The translations under genes were made by a program, and so were the position numbers. A stretch of 64,000 nt of DNA from Chitinophagaceae bacterium (GTDB lineage: Bacteria; Bacteroidota; Bacteroidia; Chitinophagales; Chitinophagaceae): positions 62,001-126,000 of the forward strand of contig JADJLJ010000004.1 in assembly GCA_016710165.1 (NCBI GenBank), given 5' to 3'. Every line of letters begins with the position of its first letter. Positions within the stretch are counted from its first letter, which is position 1. Shown here in pieces: positions 1 to 9,000 of the stretch. Under the pieces are notes generated by a model. That model ran no database searches and was not told the DNA's origin. It saw nothing but the letters and a program-made list of their open reading frames with translations.

Positions 1-1
1 C

Positions 2-106
2 AAAGAACTTGAAACCACCTGGTTTGAACTGGCCAATGCCGTAAAGGCGCTGACAGAACAGGAACAGGTATATTCCGATAACAACAACTTCAACAACCCT
101 CAGTAA
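2..106 (+). CDS. C-terminal end of a gene, possibly a PadR-type regulator
   Basis: An open frame runs in from the left edge and stops with TAA at 104-106, giving about 34 residues that end in an Asn-rich tail (YSDNNNFNNPQ). The visible part has an amphipathic helix (TWFELANAVKALTEQ). In Bacteroidota a PadR-family repressor usually precedes PspC-domain genes like the one 70 bp downstream, and PadR proteins end in such a helix. That placement is inference from neighbourhood; too little protein is visible to prove the family. Confidence 0.5.
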   Translation, partial: KELETTWFELANAVKALTEQEQVYSDNNNFNNPQ

Positions 107-175
107 AAAAGTAAAGTATAGCCATGTTTCCTTTTTTTACTGGCTCAACAACTAACGAAACAAAAAACTAAAGCC

Positions 176-2350
176 ATGAAACAAGTAATAAATATAAACT
201 TCCAGGGCCGGGTGGTTCCGATAGAAGTTACAGCATTCGAGTTGCTGAAAAATTATACCGAAAGCCTCAACCGGCATTTCGCCAACGAGGAAGGCAAAGA
301 GGAGATCATCAACGACATTGAGAGCCGCATTGGTGAACTGTTCCAGGAAAGGATATCCAAGGGCGCCACCTGCATTACCGATGACGACGTGAAAGCCATC
401 ATCAAAAGCATGGGCAACCCCGAAGATTTTGAAGCCATGGACGACGCCCCGGGCGCTTCTTCTGCCTCCTCTTCCTCTTCGCGGCAGGAGCAACAAACAA
501 CCAGCAGCAGCACTACATCTACCGGGCATAAAAAACTGTTCCGCAACGAAAACGACAAGATACTGGGTGGTGTTTGCGGCGGCCTGGCCAACTATTTTAA
601 CATCGACGTGGTGGTGGTGCGGATAATCTTTGTGATACTGCTGTTCTCCGGTATCGGGTTCCTGACCTATATCGTGATGTGGATAGCAGTGCCCAGCAGC
701 AGCACCGAACAGATCGGCGGCACCCGCCGGAAACTGTTCCGTGACCCGGATGAAAAAATGATCGCCGGCGTATGCAGCGGCATCGGCAATTATTTCGGCA
801 TCAACCCCTGGATACCAAGGGTGCTGTTCCTCCTGCCATTCCTGTCCTTCCTTTCACGCTGGGGCCACTGGGGCGGCTTCTGGGATTTTGGTGATGTGAT
901 ACGCTTCACCTTCAGTCCTACCTCCTTAATTATATATATCATATTATGGATCGTGATACCCGAAGCATTGACCACTTCCGAAAAACTGGAAATGAAAGGG
1001 GAGAAAGTAGACCTGAATTCCATCAAGGCATCGGTGGCTGAAGAAATGAAGAGCGTGAGCAAGAGGGCCGAGAAGTTTGGAAAAGAAGCAGCCGGCACCA
1101 TCAGCGAAAAAGCAGGCGCCGTGGCAGGAGATGTAAAGAGCTTTACCAAACGGAACCGCGGCGGACTGGGTAACGTGATCGCCATGATCGCCAAGATATT
1201 CGCCTACTTCATCATCGGTTGCGTAACATTCGCCTTTGTAATGGCGCTGATCGGGATGGGCGTCTTCGCCATCGGCATCTTCCCGCTGAAGGATTATATC
1301 CTGCGCGGGCCCTGGCAGAACATCTATGCATGGGGAACCCTGCTGCTGTTCATTGCAGTGCCCATCATTGCCATCATCACCTGGCTGATCCGCAAGATCG
1401 CCCGCGTGAAAAGCAACAGCCGCATACTTGGCTGGACATTCGGCAGCCTGTGGACAATAGGATGGGTTTGCCTGACCATGCTGATCGCTACCATAACCCG
1501 TGACTTCAAATCAGCAAGCCGCCTCGAGGAAGAGCAGGTAGCATTGGTGAATCCCCAGGTAAATAAACTGGTGGTCACTTCCTCCCTGCCTTTCAGCAAA
1601 AAATATTATGGCCGCAACTGGATACGTTTTGAGCCTTTTGAGAACCTGATCGACGAGGATACCGCCTATGTACGCAACGTGTACGTGGAAATTACAAGGT
1701 CACCCAACGACAGCTTCCAGGTAACCATGAAAAGAACGGCCAGGGGCAATAGCCGGGCAGATGCCAATGACCTGGCAAACCTGATCAAATTCAGCGTAGA
1801 GCAAAAAGATTCCGTGCTGTTGCTTGAAAAAGGGATCGCCATCAACAAGACCGATAAGTTCCGTAACCAGGGTGTTGTCATCACCGTGTATGTTCCGGTA
1901 GGTAAACAGATCCGCATCAATAAAGGGATCGGCTGGCCGGTGCATATCGGCAGGGACTGGGACAGTGAATGGAATAATGACTATTACGACGGGGAGCAAA
2001 ACATCCGCTGGCAGAGCGATGTGGACTACATCATGAAAGAAGATGGTCTGTATACACTCGACGGACGCAAGGCCGATGGCTGGAATGACAGGGAAGGCAG
2101 CAGCATTAAAAAGAGCCGCAACCGCATCAGCACCGGCGGCGATGGTTACCGCTACGATGAGTTTGACAAGAAGGCCGATTCTTTACGGAGACTGGAAGAG
2201 ATAAAAAAGCAGAACAAGATCGATTCGATAGAAAAGGTGAAGGAAAAACTGGACAGCATTAAGGAGAAGATCGAGAACAGCGGGAACACGGAGCCCTTAA
2301 GCAGTACGCTCCGGATGCAGGTGAACGATCCCATGGTAGAAATCAACTAA
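176..2350 (+). CDS. PspC domain-containing membrane protein with two PspC copies
   Basis: A 724-residue envelope stress-type protein. Residues 1-80 form a charged N-terminal region. Two PspC domains follow, each starting with a K/RKLFR motif (about residues 118 and 184), then GGVCGGLANYF or AGVCSGIGNYF, then hydrophobic helices. Several more membrane segments lie around residues 345-450 (for example IIGCVTFAFVMALIGMGVF). The C-terminal third is a soluble beta-rich region resembling the adhesin-like domains found after PspC in Bacteroidota, ending in a Lys/Glu-rich coiled coil. PspC proteins are linked to membrane stress; the role here is inferred. It lies 70 bp after the preceding gene and 10 bp before a lipoprotein gene, so one operon is likely. 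Confidence 0.9.
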   Translation: MKQVININFQGRVVPIEVTAFELLKNYTESLNRHFANEEGKEEIINDIESRIGELFQERISKGATCITDDDVKAIIKSMGNPEDFEAMDDAPGASSASSSSSRQEQQTTSSSTTSTGHKKLFRNENDKILGGVCGGLANYFNIDVVVVRIIFVILLFSGIGFLTYIVMWIAVPSSSTEQIGGTRRKLFRDPDEKMIAGVCSGIGNYFGINPWIPRVLFLLPFLSFLSRWGHWGGFWDFGDVIRFTFSPTSLIIYIILWIVIPEALTTSEKLEMKGEKVDLNSIKASVAEEMKSVSKRAEKFGKEAAGTISEKAGAVAGDVKSFTKRNRGGLGNVIAMIAKIFAYFIIGCVTFAFVMALIGMGVFAIGIFPLKDYILRGPWQNIYAWGTLLLFIAVPIIAIITWLIRKIARVKSNSRILGWTFGSLWTIGWVCLTMLIATITRDFKSASRLEEEQVALVNPQVNKLVVTSSLPFSKKYYGRNWIRFEPFENLIDEDTAYVRNVYVEITRSPNDSFQVTMKRTARGNSRADANDLANLIKFSVEQKDSVLLLEKGIAINKTDKFRNQGVVITVYVPVGKQIRINKGIGWPVHIGRDWDSEWNNDYYDGEQNIRWQSDVDYIMKEDGLYTLDGRKADGWNDREGSSIKKSRNRISTGGDGYRYDEFDKKADSLRRLEEIKKQNKIDSIEKVKEKLDSIKEKIENSGNTEPLSSTLRMQVNDPMVEIN

Positions 2351-2360
2351 ACCAAGACCC

Positions 2361-2756
2361 ATGCAAAAAAGAAACCTCTTATACGCTGCGCTTATCCTGG
2401 CGATGGTAGTTGGGTTAAGCTCCTGCTTTCACCGGCACCACGATGTTCACGTGCGGATCAATGACGACGAAGATGTTTACCGCCTGCGGGCCTCCTTTGA
2501 CAAGGACCTTACCCGGGATGTGCAGCGGGTGATCAATGATCACCTGCGTAAACACCAGGCCCACGCATTTGTAACGGTATATACCGATAAAGAAATAACG
2601 CTGGACGACGGAACAAGCTTTTACATAAAGTCAGGGCCCGGCAGGCTGCGGATAAAAGTTGACAGGACCGGCAACCCGGAAGAAGGCAACGAAGCTGTAA
2701 TAGAAATGTGCGACGAGATCAAAGAGGTATTGGCAGGCAGGTATGATAATCAATAA
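2361..2756 (+). CDS. small lipoprotein of unknown function
   Basis: 131 residues. The N-terminus (MQKRNLLYAALILAMVVGLSSC) is a lipoprotein signal with lipobox LSSC, so the mature protein should begin at Cys22 and be membrane-anchored. The mature part starts with a His-rich stretch (FHRHHDVHVRIND) and is charged, with no family recognised. It starts 10 bp after the PspC stop and is probably co-transcribed, which suggests an envelope-related role. Function unknown. Confidence 0.8.
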   Translation: MQKRNLLYAALILAMVVGLSSCFHRHHDVHVRINDDEDVYRLRASFDKDLTRDVQRVINDHLRKHQAHAFVTVYTDKEITLDDGTSFYIKSGPGRLRIKVDRTGNPEEGNEAVIEMCDEIKEVLAGRYDNQ

Positions 2757-2776
2757 CCGGCAAACAGGGATAGTCA

Positions 2777-3277
2777 ATGAAAAGATATTTTTTATCCGGT
2801 TTATTCAGCATGACGGCAGCCATCGTGTTCGGGCAGATCGACCGTTCGACGGACCTGTACAAAATACTCAGGCAAAAAGATAGCCTGTTGTTCAATGCCG
2901 GCTTCAATACCTGCGATACGGCCGAGCTTGAAAGGCTGGTGAGCGATGACTTTGAGTTTTATCACGATCAATCGGGCATTACGCCCACCAAGGCCGATTT
3001 TATAACAAGCATCCGCAACGGGCTTTGCAAACTGAACTACAAGGCAAGAAGGGAACTGGTGGAAGAAAGCGTGGAAGTGTTTCCGCTCAACCGCGACGGG
3101 GTTTTATACGGGGCCATACAGACAGGCAGGCATAATTTTTATGCCATCGAAAAAGATAAGCCGGAATACCTGTCAACCACTGCCGTTTTCACCCACCTGT
3201 GGCTTCTGGAGAATGGCAACTGGAAACTGAAACGGGTATTGAGCTACAATCACCAGGAACCAAAGCGGTTGAACTAA
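2777..3277 (+). CDS. secreted NTF2-like (DUF4440-type) protein
   Basis: 166 residues. An N-terminal signal peptide (MKRYFLSGLFSMTAAIVFGQ) precedes a domain with the SnoaL/DUF4440 pattern: an N-terminal helix followed by LERLVSDDFEFYHDQSG, then a curved sheet ending in FTHLWLLENGNWKLKRVLSYNHQ. DUF4440 proteins share the NTF2-like fold; no catalytic activity can be assigned. It is the last gene of the PspC-lipoprotein cluster, starting 20 bp after the lipoprotein gene. Confidence 0.8.
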   Translation: MKRYFLSGLFSMTAAIVFGQIDRSTDLYKILRQKDSLLFNAGFNTCDTAELERLVSDDFEFYHDQSGITPTKADFITSIRNGLCKLNYKARRELVEESVEVFPLNRDGVLYGAIQTGRHNFYAIEKDKPEYLSTTAVFTHLWLLENGNWKLKRVLSYNHQEPKRLN

Positions 3278-3387
3278 ATAATTTCCATAGTATTATCCTG
3301 AGCGTAGCCGAAGGAAAGATCGTTTCAATAGTTGAGTTGAAGTTGAAACCAACAAGGTCCTGCCTTTATAGGCGGGACTTTTTAATG

Positions 3388-3447
3388 TTTAACCGCAAAG
3401 CACGCAAAGGCCTTGCGTTCTTTGCGTGCATTTTCTTTGCGGTTAAA
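3388..3447. repeat. palindromic intergenic repeat
   Basis: Perfect 13-bp arms TTTAACCGCAAAG (3388-3400) and CTTTGCGGTTAAA (3435-3447), with an inner pair ACGCAAAG/CTTTGCGT. It lies between the NTF2-like gene and the gcvT promoter and has no coding content. The wording (aaccgcaaag...) is like the other CACAAAGACAC-type repeats at 22,560 and 54,600. It may also end the upstream transcript. Confidence 0.75.
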
Positions 3448-3471
3448 CAAAATCCTTAAAAGTTTTTGAAT

Positions 3472-3479
3472 TACTTTTG
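3472..3479 (+). promoter_or_regulatory. -7 promoter element (TACTTTTG) of gcvT
   Basis: Matches the Bacteroidota -7 consensus TAnnTTTG exactly, 33 bp before the gcvT ATG. No clear TTTG -33 element is visible. Confidence 0.6.
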
Positions 3480-3512
3480 CAGGCATTAACGATCACTTCT
3501 AAACTCTTTTAA

Positions 3513-4598
3513 ATGAAGAACACCCCTTTCACACAAAAACATATTGATTTAGGCGCAAAGATGGCCGAGTTTGCCGGTTACAACATGCCCATCAGTTATT
3601 CGGGCATCAATGATGAACATGCAGCCGTTCGCAAAAATGCCGGTGTGTTTGATGTAAGCCATATGGGCGAGTTCATATTAAAGGGAGAGCATGCGCTGGA
3701 CCTGATCCAACGAACAACCAGCAACGACGCATCCAAATTAACGGATGGCAAGGCACAATACAGCTGCCTGCCCAATACAACCGGCGGCATTGTTGACGAC
3801 CTGATCGTGTACTGCCTGGAAGAGAACAAGGCATACATGCTGGTGGTGAATGCCAGCAATATTGAAAAAGACTGGAACTGGATACAGCAGTTCAATGACA
3901 AGGGAGTGGAGATGCACAATATCTCCGATAATACCTGCCTGCTTGCCATCCAGGGCCCCAATGCCACAAAGATCCTGCAGCCGCTTACCGAAATGGATAT
4001 CATGAACCTGAAATATTACACCTTCTGCAAAGGAACATTTGCCGGCGTGGAGAATGTAGTGGTAAGCGCAACAGGGTATACCGGCGCAGGCGGAGTCGAG
4101 ATTTACTTTGAAGACAAAGGCGATAATGCTGATAAGGTATGGAATGCAATCTTTGAAGCGGGCAAAGCAGCCGGCATAAAACCCATTGGCCTCGGCGCCC
4201 GGGATACCCTGCGGCTGGAAATGGGCTATTGTTTATACGGCAATGATATTGACGATACCACATCGCCCCTGGAAGCCGGGCTTGGATGGATCACCAAATT
4301 CACAAAAGAATTCACCAACAACAAATATTTTGAAAAGCAAAAAGCGGAAGGCCTCACTAAAAAATTAGTGGGTTTTGAAATGCTGGAAAAAGGAATTGCC
4401 CGGCACGATTACGAGATAAAGGATTTTGAAGGAGGGGTGATCGGAAGGGTTACCTCCGGTACGCAATCCCCCTCGCTGGGCAAGGCGATCGGCATGGGAT
4501 ATGTTACCAGCAAATACGCTTCACCCGGCAGTGAGATTTTTATCAGCGTTCGCAATAGTTTGCTGAAAGCGGTAGTGGTGAAGATGCCCTTTGTGTAA
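3513..4598 (+). CDS. gcvT: aminomethyltransferase, glycine cleavage system T protein
   Basis: 361 residues, the normal length for GcvT. It transfers the aminomethyl group's methylene to tetrahydrofolate, releasing ammonia, in the cytosolic glycine cleavage complex. Family landmarks run the whole length: H-x-x-L-G-A-K-M-A-E-F-A-G at the start, VFDVSHMGEF around residue 45, CLLAIQGPNA, VSATGYTGAGGVEIYF near residue 185, GLGARDTLRLEMGYCLYG near 227, and the C-terminal barrel with GRVTSGTQSPSLGKAIGMGYV. The other gcv genes are not nearby, so it is a stand-alone unit with its own TAnnTTTG promoter. Confidence 0.96.
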   Translation: MKNTPFTQKHIDLGAKMAEFAGYNMPISYSGINDEHAAVRKNAGVFDVSHMGEFILKGEHALDLIQRTTSNDASKLTDGKAQYSCLPNTTGGIVDDLIVYCLEENKAYMLVVNASNIEKDWNWIQQFNDKGVEMHNISDNTCLLAIQGPNATKILQPLTEMDIMNLKYYTFCKGTFAGVENVVVSATGYTGAGGVEIYFEDKGDNADKVWNAIFEAGKAAGIKPIGLGARDTLRLEMGYCLYGNDIDDTTSPLEAGLGWITKFTKEFTNNKYFEKQKAEGLTKKLVGFEMLEKGIARHDYEIKDFEGGVIGRVTSGTQSPSLGKAIGMGYVTSKYASPGSEIFISVRNSLLKAVVVKMPFV

Positions 4599-4609
4599 TA
4601 AATAATTTT

Positions 4610-4665
4610 GAACCACATAGGATCATAGAACACATAGCTATGTTTCCTATGTGCCTATGTGGTTC
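4610..4665. repeat. palindromic intergenic repeat
   Basis: Perfect 12-bp arms GAACCACATAGG (4610-4621) and CCTATGTGGTTC (4654-4665), with a smaller pair inside. It fills the gap between gcvT and the SRPBCC gene and would fold into a long hairpin in RNA, so it could act as a terminator, although no T-run follows. Confidence 0.7.
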
Positions 4666-4699
4666 AGGTGCTTGCCTCAAACACCAAGCTCAGAAAGAA

Positions 4700-5173
4700 A
4701 TGGTAAAGATCCATCTCACTACATTCATCAGCGCCCCCATTGAACGGGTCTTCGACCTGGGCCGCAGCATCAACCTGCACCAGATCTCTACCGCACAAAC
4801 CAATGAAAAAGCAGTAGCCGGTGTGATCAGCGGGTTGATCAATAAAGATGAAACGGTGACCTGGAGAGCAAGGCATCTTTTCAGGACCCGTCGCTTTACG
4901 GCTAAGATCAGCACCATGGAACGGCCTGTTTTTTTCACCGATGAAATGGTAACGGGTGATTTTAAAAGTTTTTATCATGAACACCATTTCAAGTCCGTGG
5001 ATAACGGGACCATCATGATCGACGTGGTTCATTTTGAAACGCCTTACGGCATCATTGGAAGAATAGTGAACAGCCTCTTTCTCCGCTCTTACATCGAAAA
5101 ATTCCTGTTAAAAAGAAATGCCGTGATCAAAGAATATGCCGAAACACAAAAGTGGAAAGCAATATTGATCTAA
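4700..5173 (+). CDS. SRPBCC-family ligand-binding protein
   Basis: 157 residues from the ATG at 4700. An open frame extends to 4640, but that part lies inside the palindromic repeat and encodes an unlikely Cys-rich leader, so 4700, preceded by AGAAAG, is the better start. The START/Bet v1-like pattern is visible: ISAPIERVFDLGRSINLH, then VTWRARHL, FTAKISTMERPVFFTDEM, FKSFYHEHHF, and the C-terminal helix YIEKFLLKRNAVIKEYAE. Proteins of this group bind hydrophobic ligands; substrate unknown. It ends 10 bp before comB. Confidence 0.8.
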   Translation: MVKIHLTTFISAPIERVFDLGRSINLHQISTAQTNEKAVAGVISGLINKDETVTWRARHLFRTRRFTAKISTMERPVFFTDEMVTGDFKSFYHEHHFKSVDNGTIMIDVVHFETPYGIIGRIVNSLFLRSYIEKFLLKRNAVIKEYAETQKWKAILI

Positions 5174-5178
5174 ATTTG
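5171..5178 (+). promoter_or_regulatory. possible -7 element (TAAATTTG) of comB
   Basis: Exact TAnnTTTG match overlapping the stop codon of the SRPBCC gene and ending 5 bp before the comB ATG. If used, the transcript would begin at or almost at the start codon. It may be a chance match in a compact junction. Confidence 0.35.
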
Positions 5179-5183
5179 TGCCG

Positions 5184-5915
5184 ATGCAAACAAACAAGCC
5201 AGAACTCTTTACCTGCTTCTCCCCTTCTCTTCTGAACCTGTATGATGTTGACAAAAGCATTGTGGTGATCATTGATGTGCTGCGGGCAACTTCCACCATT
5301 GCTACGGCATTGTTCAACGGGGCCAAAAGCATCATCCCGGTCGACAGCGTGGCGGAATGCATCCGCATCGGCAAACAGATCGACAGCATCACCGCCGGCG
5401 AACGGGATGGCAAGATCGCCGAAGGCCTAGAACACGGCAATTCGCCGTTTGAATATCCCCGCGAATTCATTGAAGGGAAGACCCTGGTGCTCACCACCAC
5501 CAACGGAACCAAGCTGCTGCACATGGCGCTTGACAGGAATGCGAAAGGAGTTATTACCGGGTCCTTTCCCAATCTTTCTGCGGTGTGCGATCACCTGCTG
5601 GCACAAAACCAGAATGTGATACTGGGCTGCGCCGCCTGGAAGAACCGGGTGAACCTGGAAGACACATTGTTTGCCGGGGCTGTCATTAACCGCATCGGGA
5701 AAAATTTTTCCATCAACTGCGATTCATCGCAGATGGCCATGGCCATTTACAAGGAAGCAAAACCGGACCTGTACAAATTCATGAAGAATAAAGAGGCATC
5801 CCACTATAAACGCCTCACCGGTTTCGGGCTGGAGAAAGACATACGTTATTGTCTCACGGAAGACGGCGCCAACATCCCGGTTGTATATGGGGATGGAAAA
5901 TTAGTTGCAGGATAA
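5184..5915 (+). CDS. comB: 2-phosphosulfolactate phosphatase
   Basis: 243 residues. ComB hydrolyses 2-phosphosulfolactate to sulfolactate, a step known from coenzyme M biosynthesis and, in bacteria, from sulfonate metabolism. Recognised by VVIIDVLRATSTIATALFNGAKSIIPV near residue 30, AGERDGKIAEGLEHGNSPFEY near 75, LVLTTTNGTKLL near 105, ILGCAAWKN and the C-terminal Y-K-R-L-T-G-F-GLEKDIRYCL. A GTG two codons upstream (5178) is also possible, but it is part of the TAAATTTG element. No other sulfolactate genes are in view, so the physiological role is unclear. Confidence 0.9.
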   Translation: MQTNKPELFTCFSPSLLNLYDVDKSIVVIIDVLRATSTIATALFNGAKSIIPVDSVAECIRIGKQIDSITAGERDGKIAEGLEHGNSPFEYPREFIEGKTLVLTTTNGTKLLHMALDRNAKGVITGSFPNLSAVCDHLLAQNQNVILGCAAWKNRVNLEDTLFAGAVINRIGKNFSINCDSSQMAMAIYKEAKPDLYKFMKNKEASHYKRLTGFGLEKDIRYCLTEDGANIPVVYGDGKLVAG

Positions 5916-6031
5916 AACGCAAAAAACCATTCAAATTACAGCTTCTTTCACAGAAGCCGAAAATTTTTTCCTTAACATTCTTTTTTATAAATCTTTCCCT
6001 TTTACAATCCAAACCCTCAGCTTTTTTCCTT

Positions 6032-6039
6032 TACTTTTG
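6032..6039 (+). promoter_or_regulatory. -7 promoter element (TACTTTTG) of the SNF2 helicase gene
   Basis: Exact TAnnTTTG match 56 bp before the predicted TTG start, in an AT-rich intergenic region. It implies a 5' leader of about 50 nt. Confidence 0.6.
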
Positions 6040-6095
6040 CAAATTGGCTTTTTCACAACGGCCAATGGAACGATTCATAAAAACCCATTAATAAA

Positions 6096-9000
6096 TTGGC
6101 ATTACCGCACCTTATCAAGTTTGTTTACAACAATGGTTCCGATGAAGTGATCCGGCGTGGAAAGAAGATCCACAGCATGGGTTTTGTAGAACTGGTAGAG
6201 CATGACCAGCTCATGAGCGGGGTGGTGTTCCGAGTGAAGGACGATAATTACAACACGTTTTACAAAGTATACATTCAGAAGTACACCGACCCCAAATCCA
6301 TGACGGTGCGCTGTTCCTGTCCTTACAACCTGGGAGACATCTGTCGCCATGAAGCGGCTGCACTGATACGGCTGCAGGACATGGTGGACAAGAATATGCT
6401 GGGCAACACGTCCATTCATTACAACCAGCGGCATACCGTGGCCAAGATGAAACACATTGACCTGAAGATGATCAAGCTGCTTTCATCGCCGGGCATCTAT
6501 GCCGAAGCAGAAAATATCCTGCGGAGCACAAAGGCAAATATCCTGAAAGCCGCTGATGAACGGATAGAGGCAGAACTGGTGGTGGAGGGGGAAACCTTTC
6601 CCCTGGTCATCCAGAAGAATGACGAAAGGAATTTTGATACCTCCTGCAAATGCGGGGAGACCGAGCATCCACTCTGCGAACACAAGACATTATTGTTTTT
6701 ACAGTTGCTGGATGCCTATGGCCCTAATTATTTCGACAGTATACGGAACTGGGATAAGGAAAAAAATAAACTGCTTGCCATTTATGGTTACAGCCTCAGC
6801 GACAATATTGCCGGCAAGTTTGAATTTACTTATAAAGACGGCAAGCCATTTTTAAAAGTGCTCGACCCTGCCATTAAAAGAGTCGCTGCTGCTGCGCCTT
6901 CGTCCCGTCCTGCCGAAGCATTCATTGTTCCCGAGATCCCGAAAGAGGAAGAAGTGGCGGTAGTGGAAAAGCCGGGAAAAAAGCTGGGCATTGTTTTCAA
7001 CTTTAATACAGCCACCTACCCGTACTTCAGCGTGGATGCCATACAGGGGGAAGCCGATGAAGAAGATAAAAAATACGTGGGCAAGGTTGAAAAACTCGAC
7101 CTGAGTAAGTTTGTGGATACCGAATCATTCAGCGAAGAAGACAAACAGTTGCTGCAGCAGGTGCGTAAACTGCAAAGCAGCGAAATAAATAAATACCTCG
7201 ACCGGAACTCTCCTTTCAGCGGCATCTGGGAAAACATCATCCATACCGATGGCGATGACCTGCCCGAAGAGACCAAGGCGCTGATCGCTGAATACCTTCA
7301 GCCGAAACTGAAAAAGATATTTGAAGAACAGGCAGCCAGTCAATTCGCCTTCTTCCTGCCCAAAGCAAAAGCATTCACCACGGCAAACCTGGCGGATATG
7401 GAATTAAGCAGCCAGTTCATTTCGCCGTTCTTTAAAGTGTTTGCAAAGAACAGCCATTTTGAGATCGCCTGCCGGGTAAAACGGGCAAATGATGCATTGC
7501 CCTTCAGTGATAATGAATGCGGCAGCAGCCTTGTTTTTCTTCACGAGGAAGTTTTATACCTGTGGCAGAAACCGGAAGATGTGATGCAGGCAGAGAAATT
7601 CCTGAAAGAAGGCAATATCCAGCTCAGCAAAGAGAACTGGGCGGAGAAAATGCAGAAAATAATACTGCCCCTGGCAAAAGAATACCACGTGGAGTTTGAC
7701 AAGAGCCTGGTGAGTGAAATAAAAAGCGGCGAACCGGAAGTAAGGCTGCAATTGCAGGAGAAGGGAGACTTCCTGGTATTTCAACCCCTGTTTTCCTATA
7801 AGGGATTTGAGACCCGGGCATCCGATAAGGACAACATCATCATACCCGAGGGCAACAAGATCCTTATCATTGAACGCAACCGGGAAGCAGAGGAACGGTT
7901 CATGGCAAAACTGGAAAGCCTGCACTCGCAGTTTGTGCGTCATGAAGGAGGGAACAACCTGGTGTTGAAAGGCGTGGATGTACTCCGCAACAACTGGTTC
8001 TTTTTGTTTGTGGATGCCATGAAGGAAATGAAGGTGCCGGTGTACGGATTTGAAGCATTGAAGAATTTCCGGTTCAATACGGCAAGGCCAAGCACCCATA
8101 TCCATGTAAGCAGCGGCATGGACTGGTTTGATGCAAAAGTGGAGATCGAGTTCGGCAGCCAGCGTGTGGGCATTGATGACATAAAGAAAGCGCTGGTGAA
8201 CAAACAGTCATTTGTGCAGCTGGGCGACGGCACGCTCGGCATACTGCCCGACGAATGGCTGAAAAGATACTCACTGTTATTTAAAGTGGGCGACGGGCGC
8301 AGCAACCAGTTGCGTTTATCCAAGTATCACATGAGTGTGATCGATGAACTGTATGAGAACAGGGATGAAAGCGAGCTGAGTTTTGAGCTGGATGAAAAAT
8401 ACGAACGCCTGAAGGAATTCAAGCACATCCCGGAGGTTCAGCCACCGGAGCACCTGCTTAAAATACTGCGCCCGTACCAGACCTCGGGCTACCAGTGGCT
8501 CAATTACCTCAACGATGTGGGTTGGGGAGGGATACTGGCCGATGATATGGGTTTGGGTAAAACCATCCAGGCATTGAGCATGCTGGAGCATTACAAGGAT
8601 GTGAATGGTTCTTTGAAAGCGATCGTTGTTTGTCCCACCACCCTTATTTACAACTGGAAGAATGAAGTGGAGAAATTCACGCCTTCCTTAAGCTGGCATA
8701 TTCATCACGGCAGTACCCGGGGCCGCAGCACTGAAGAACTGCAGCAGCAGAATATCATCATCACCACCTACGGCACCTTGCGGAGCGATATACAACTGCT
8801 GCTGAAGGTGCACTATGATTATGTGATACTGGATGAAAGCCAGGCCATTAAGAATCCGGCATCAAAGGTCACCAAAGCCGCCTGTTTGCTGAATGCAAAG
8901 AACCGGTTGTGTATGAGCGGAACGCCCCTGCAGAACAATACCTTTGATATTTTTGCACAGATGAATTTCCTGAACCCCGGCCTGCTGGGTAATATGGAAT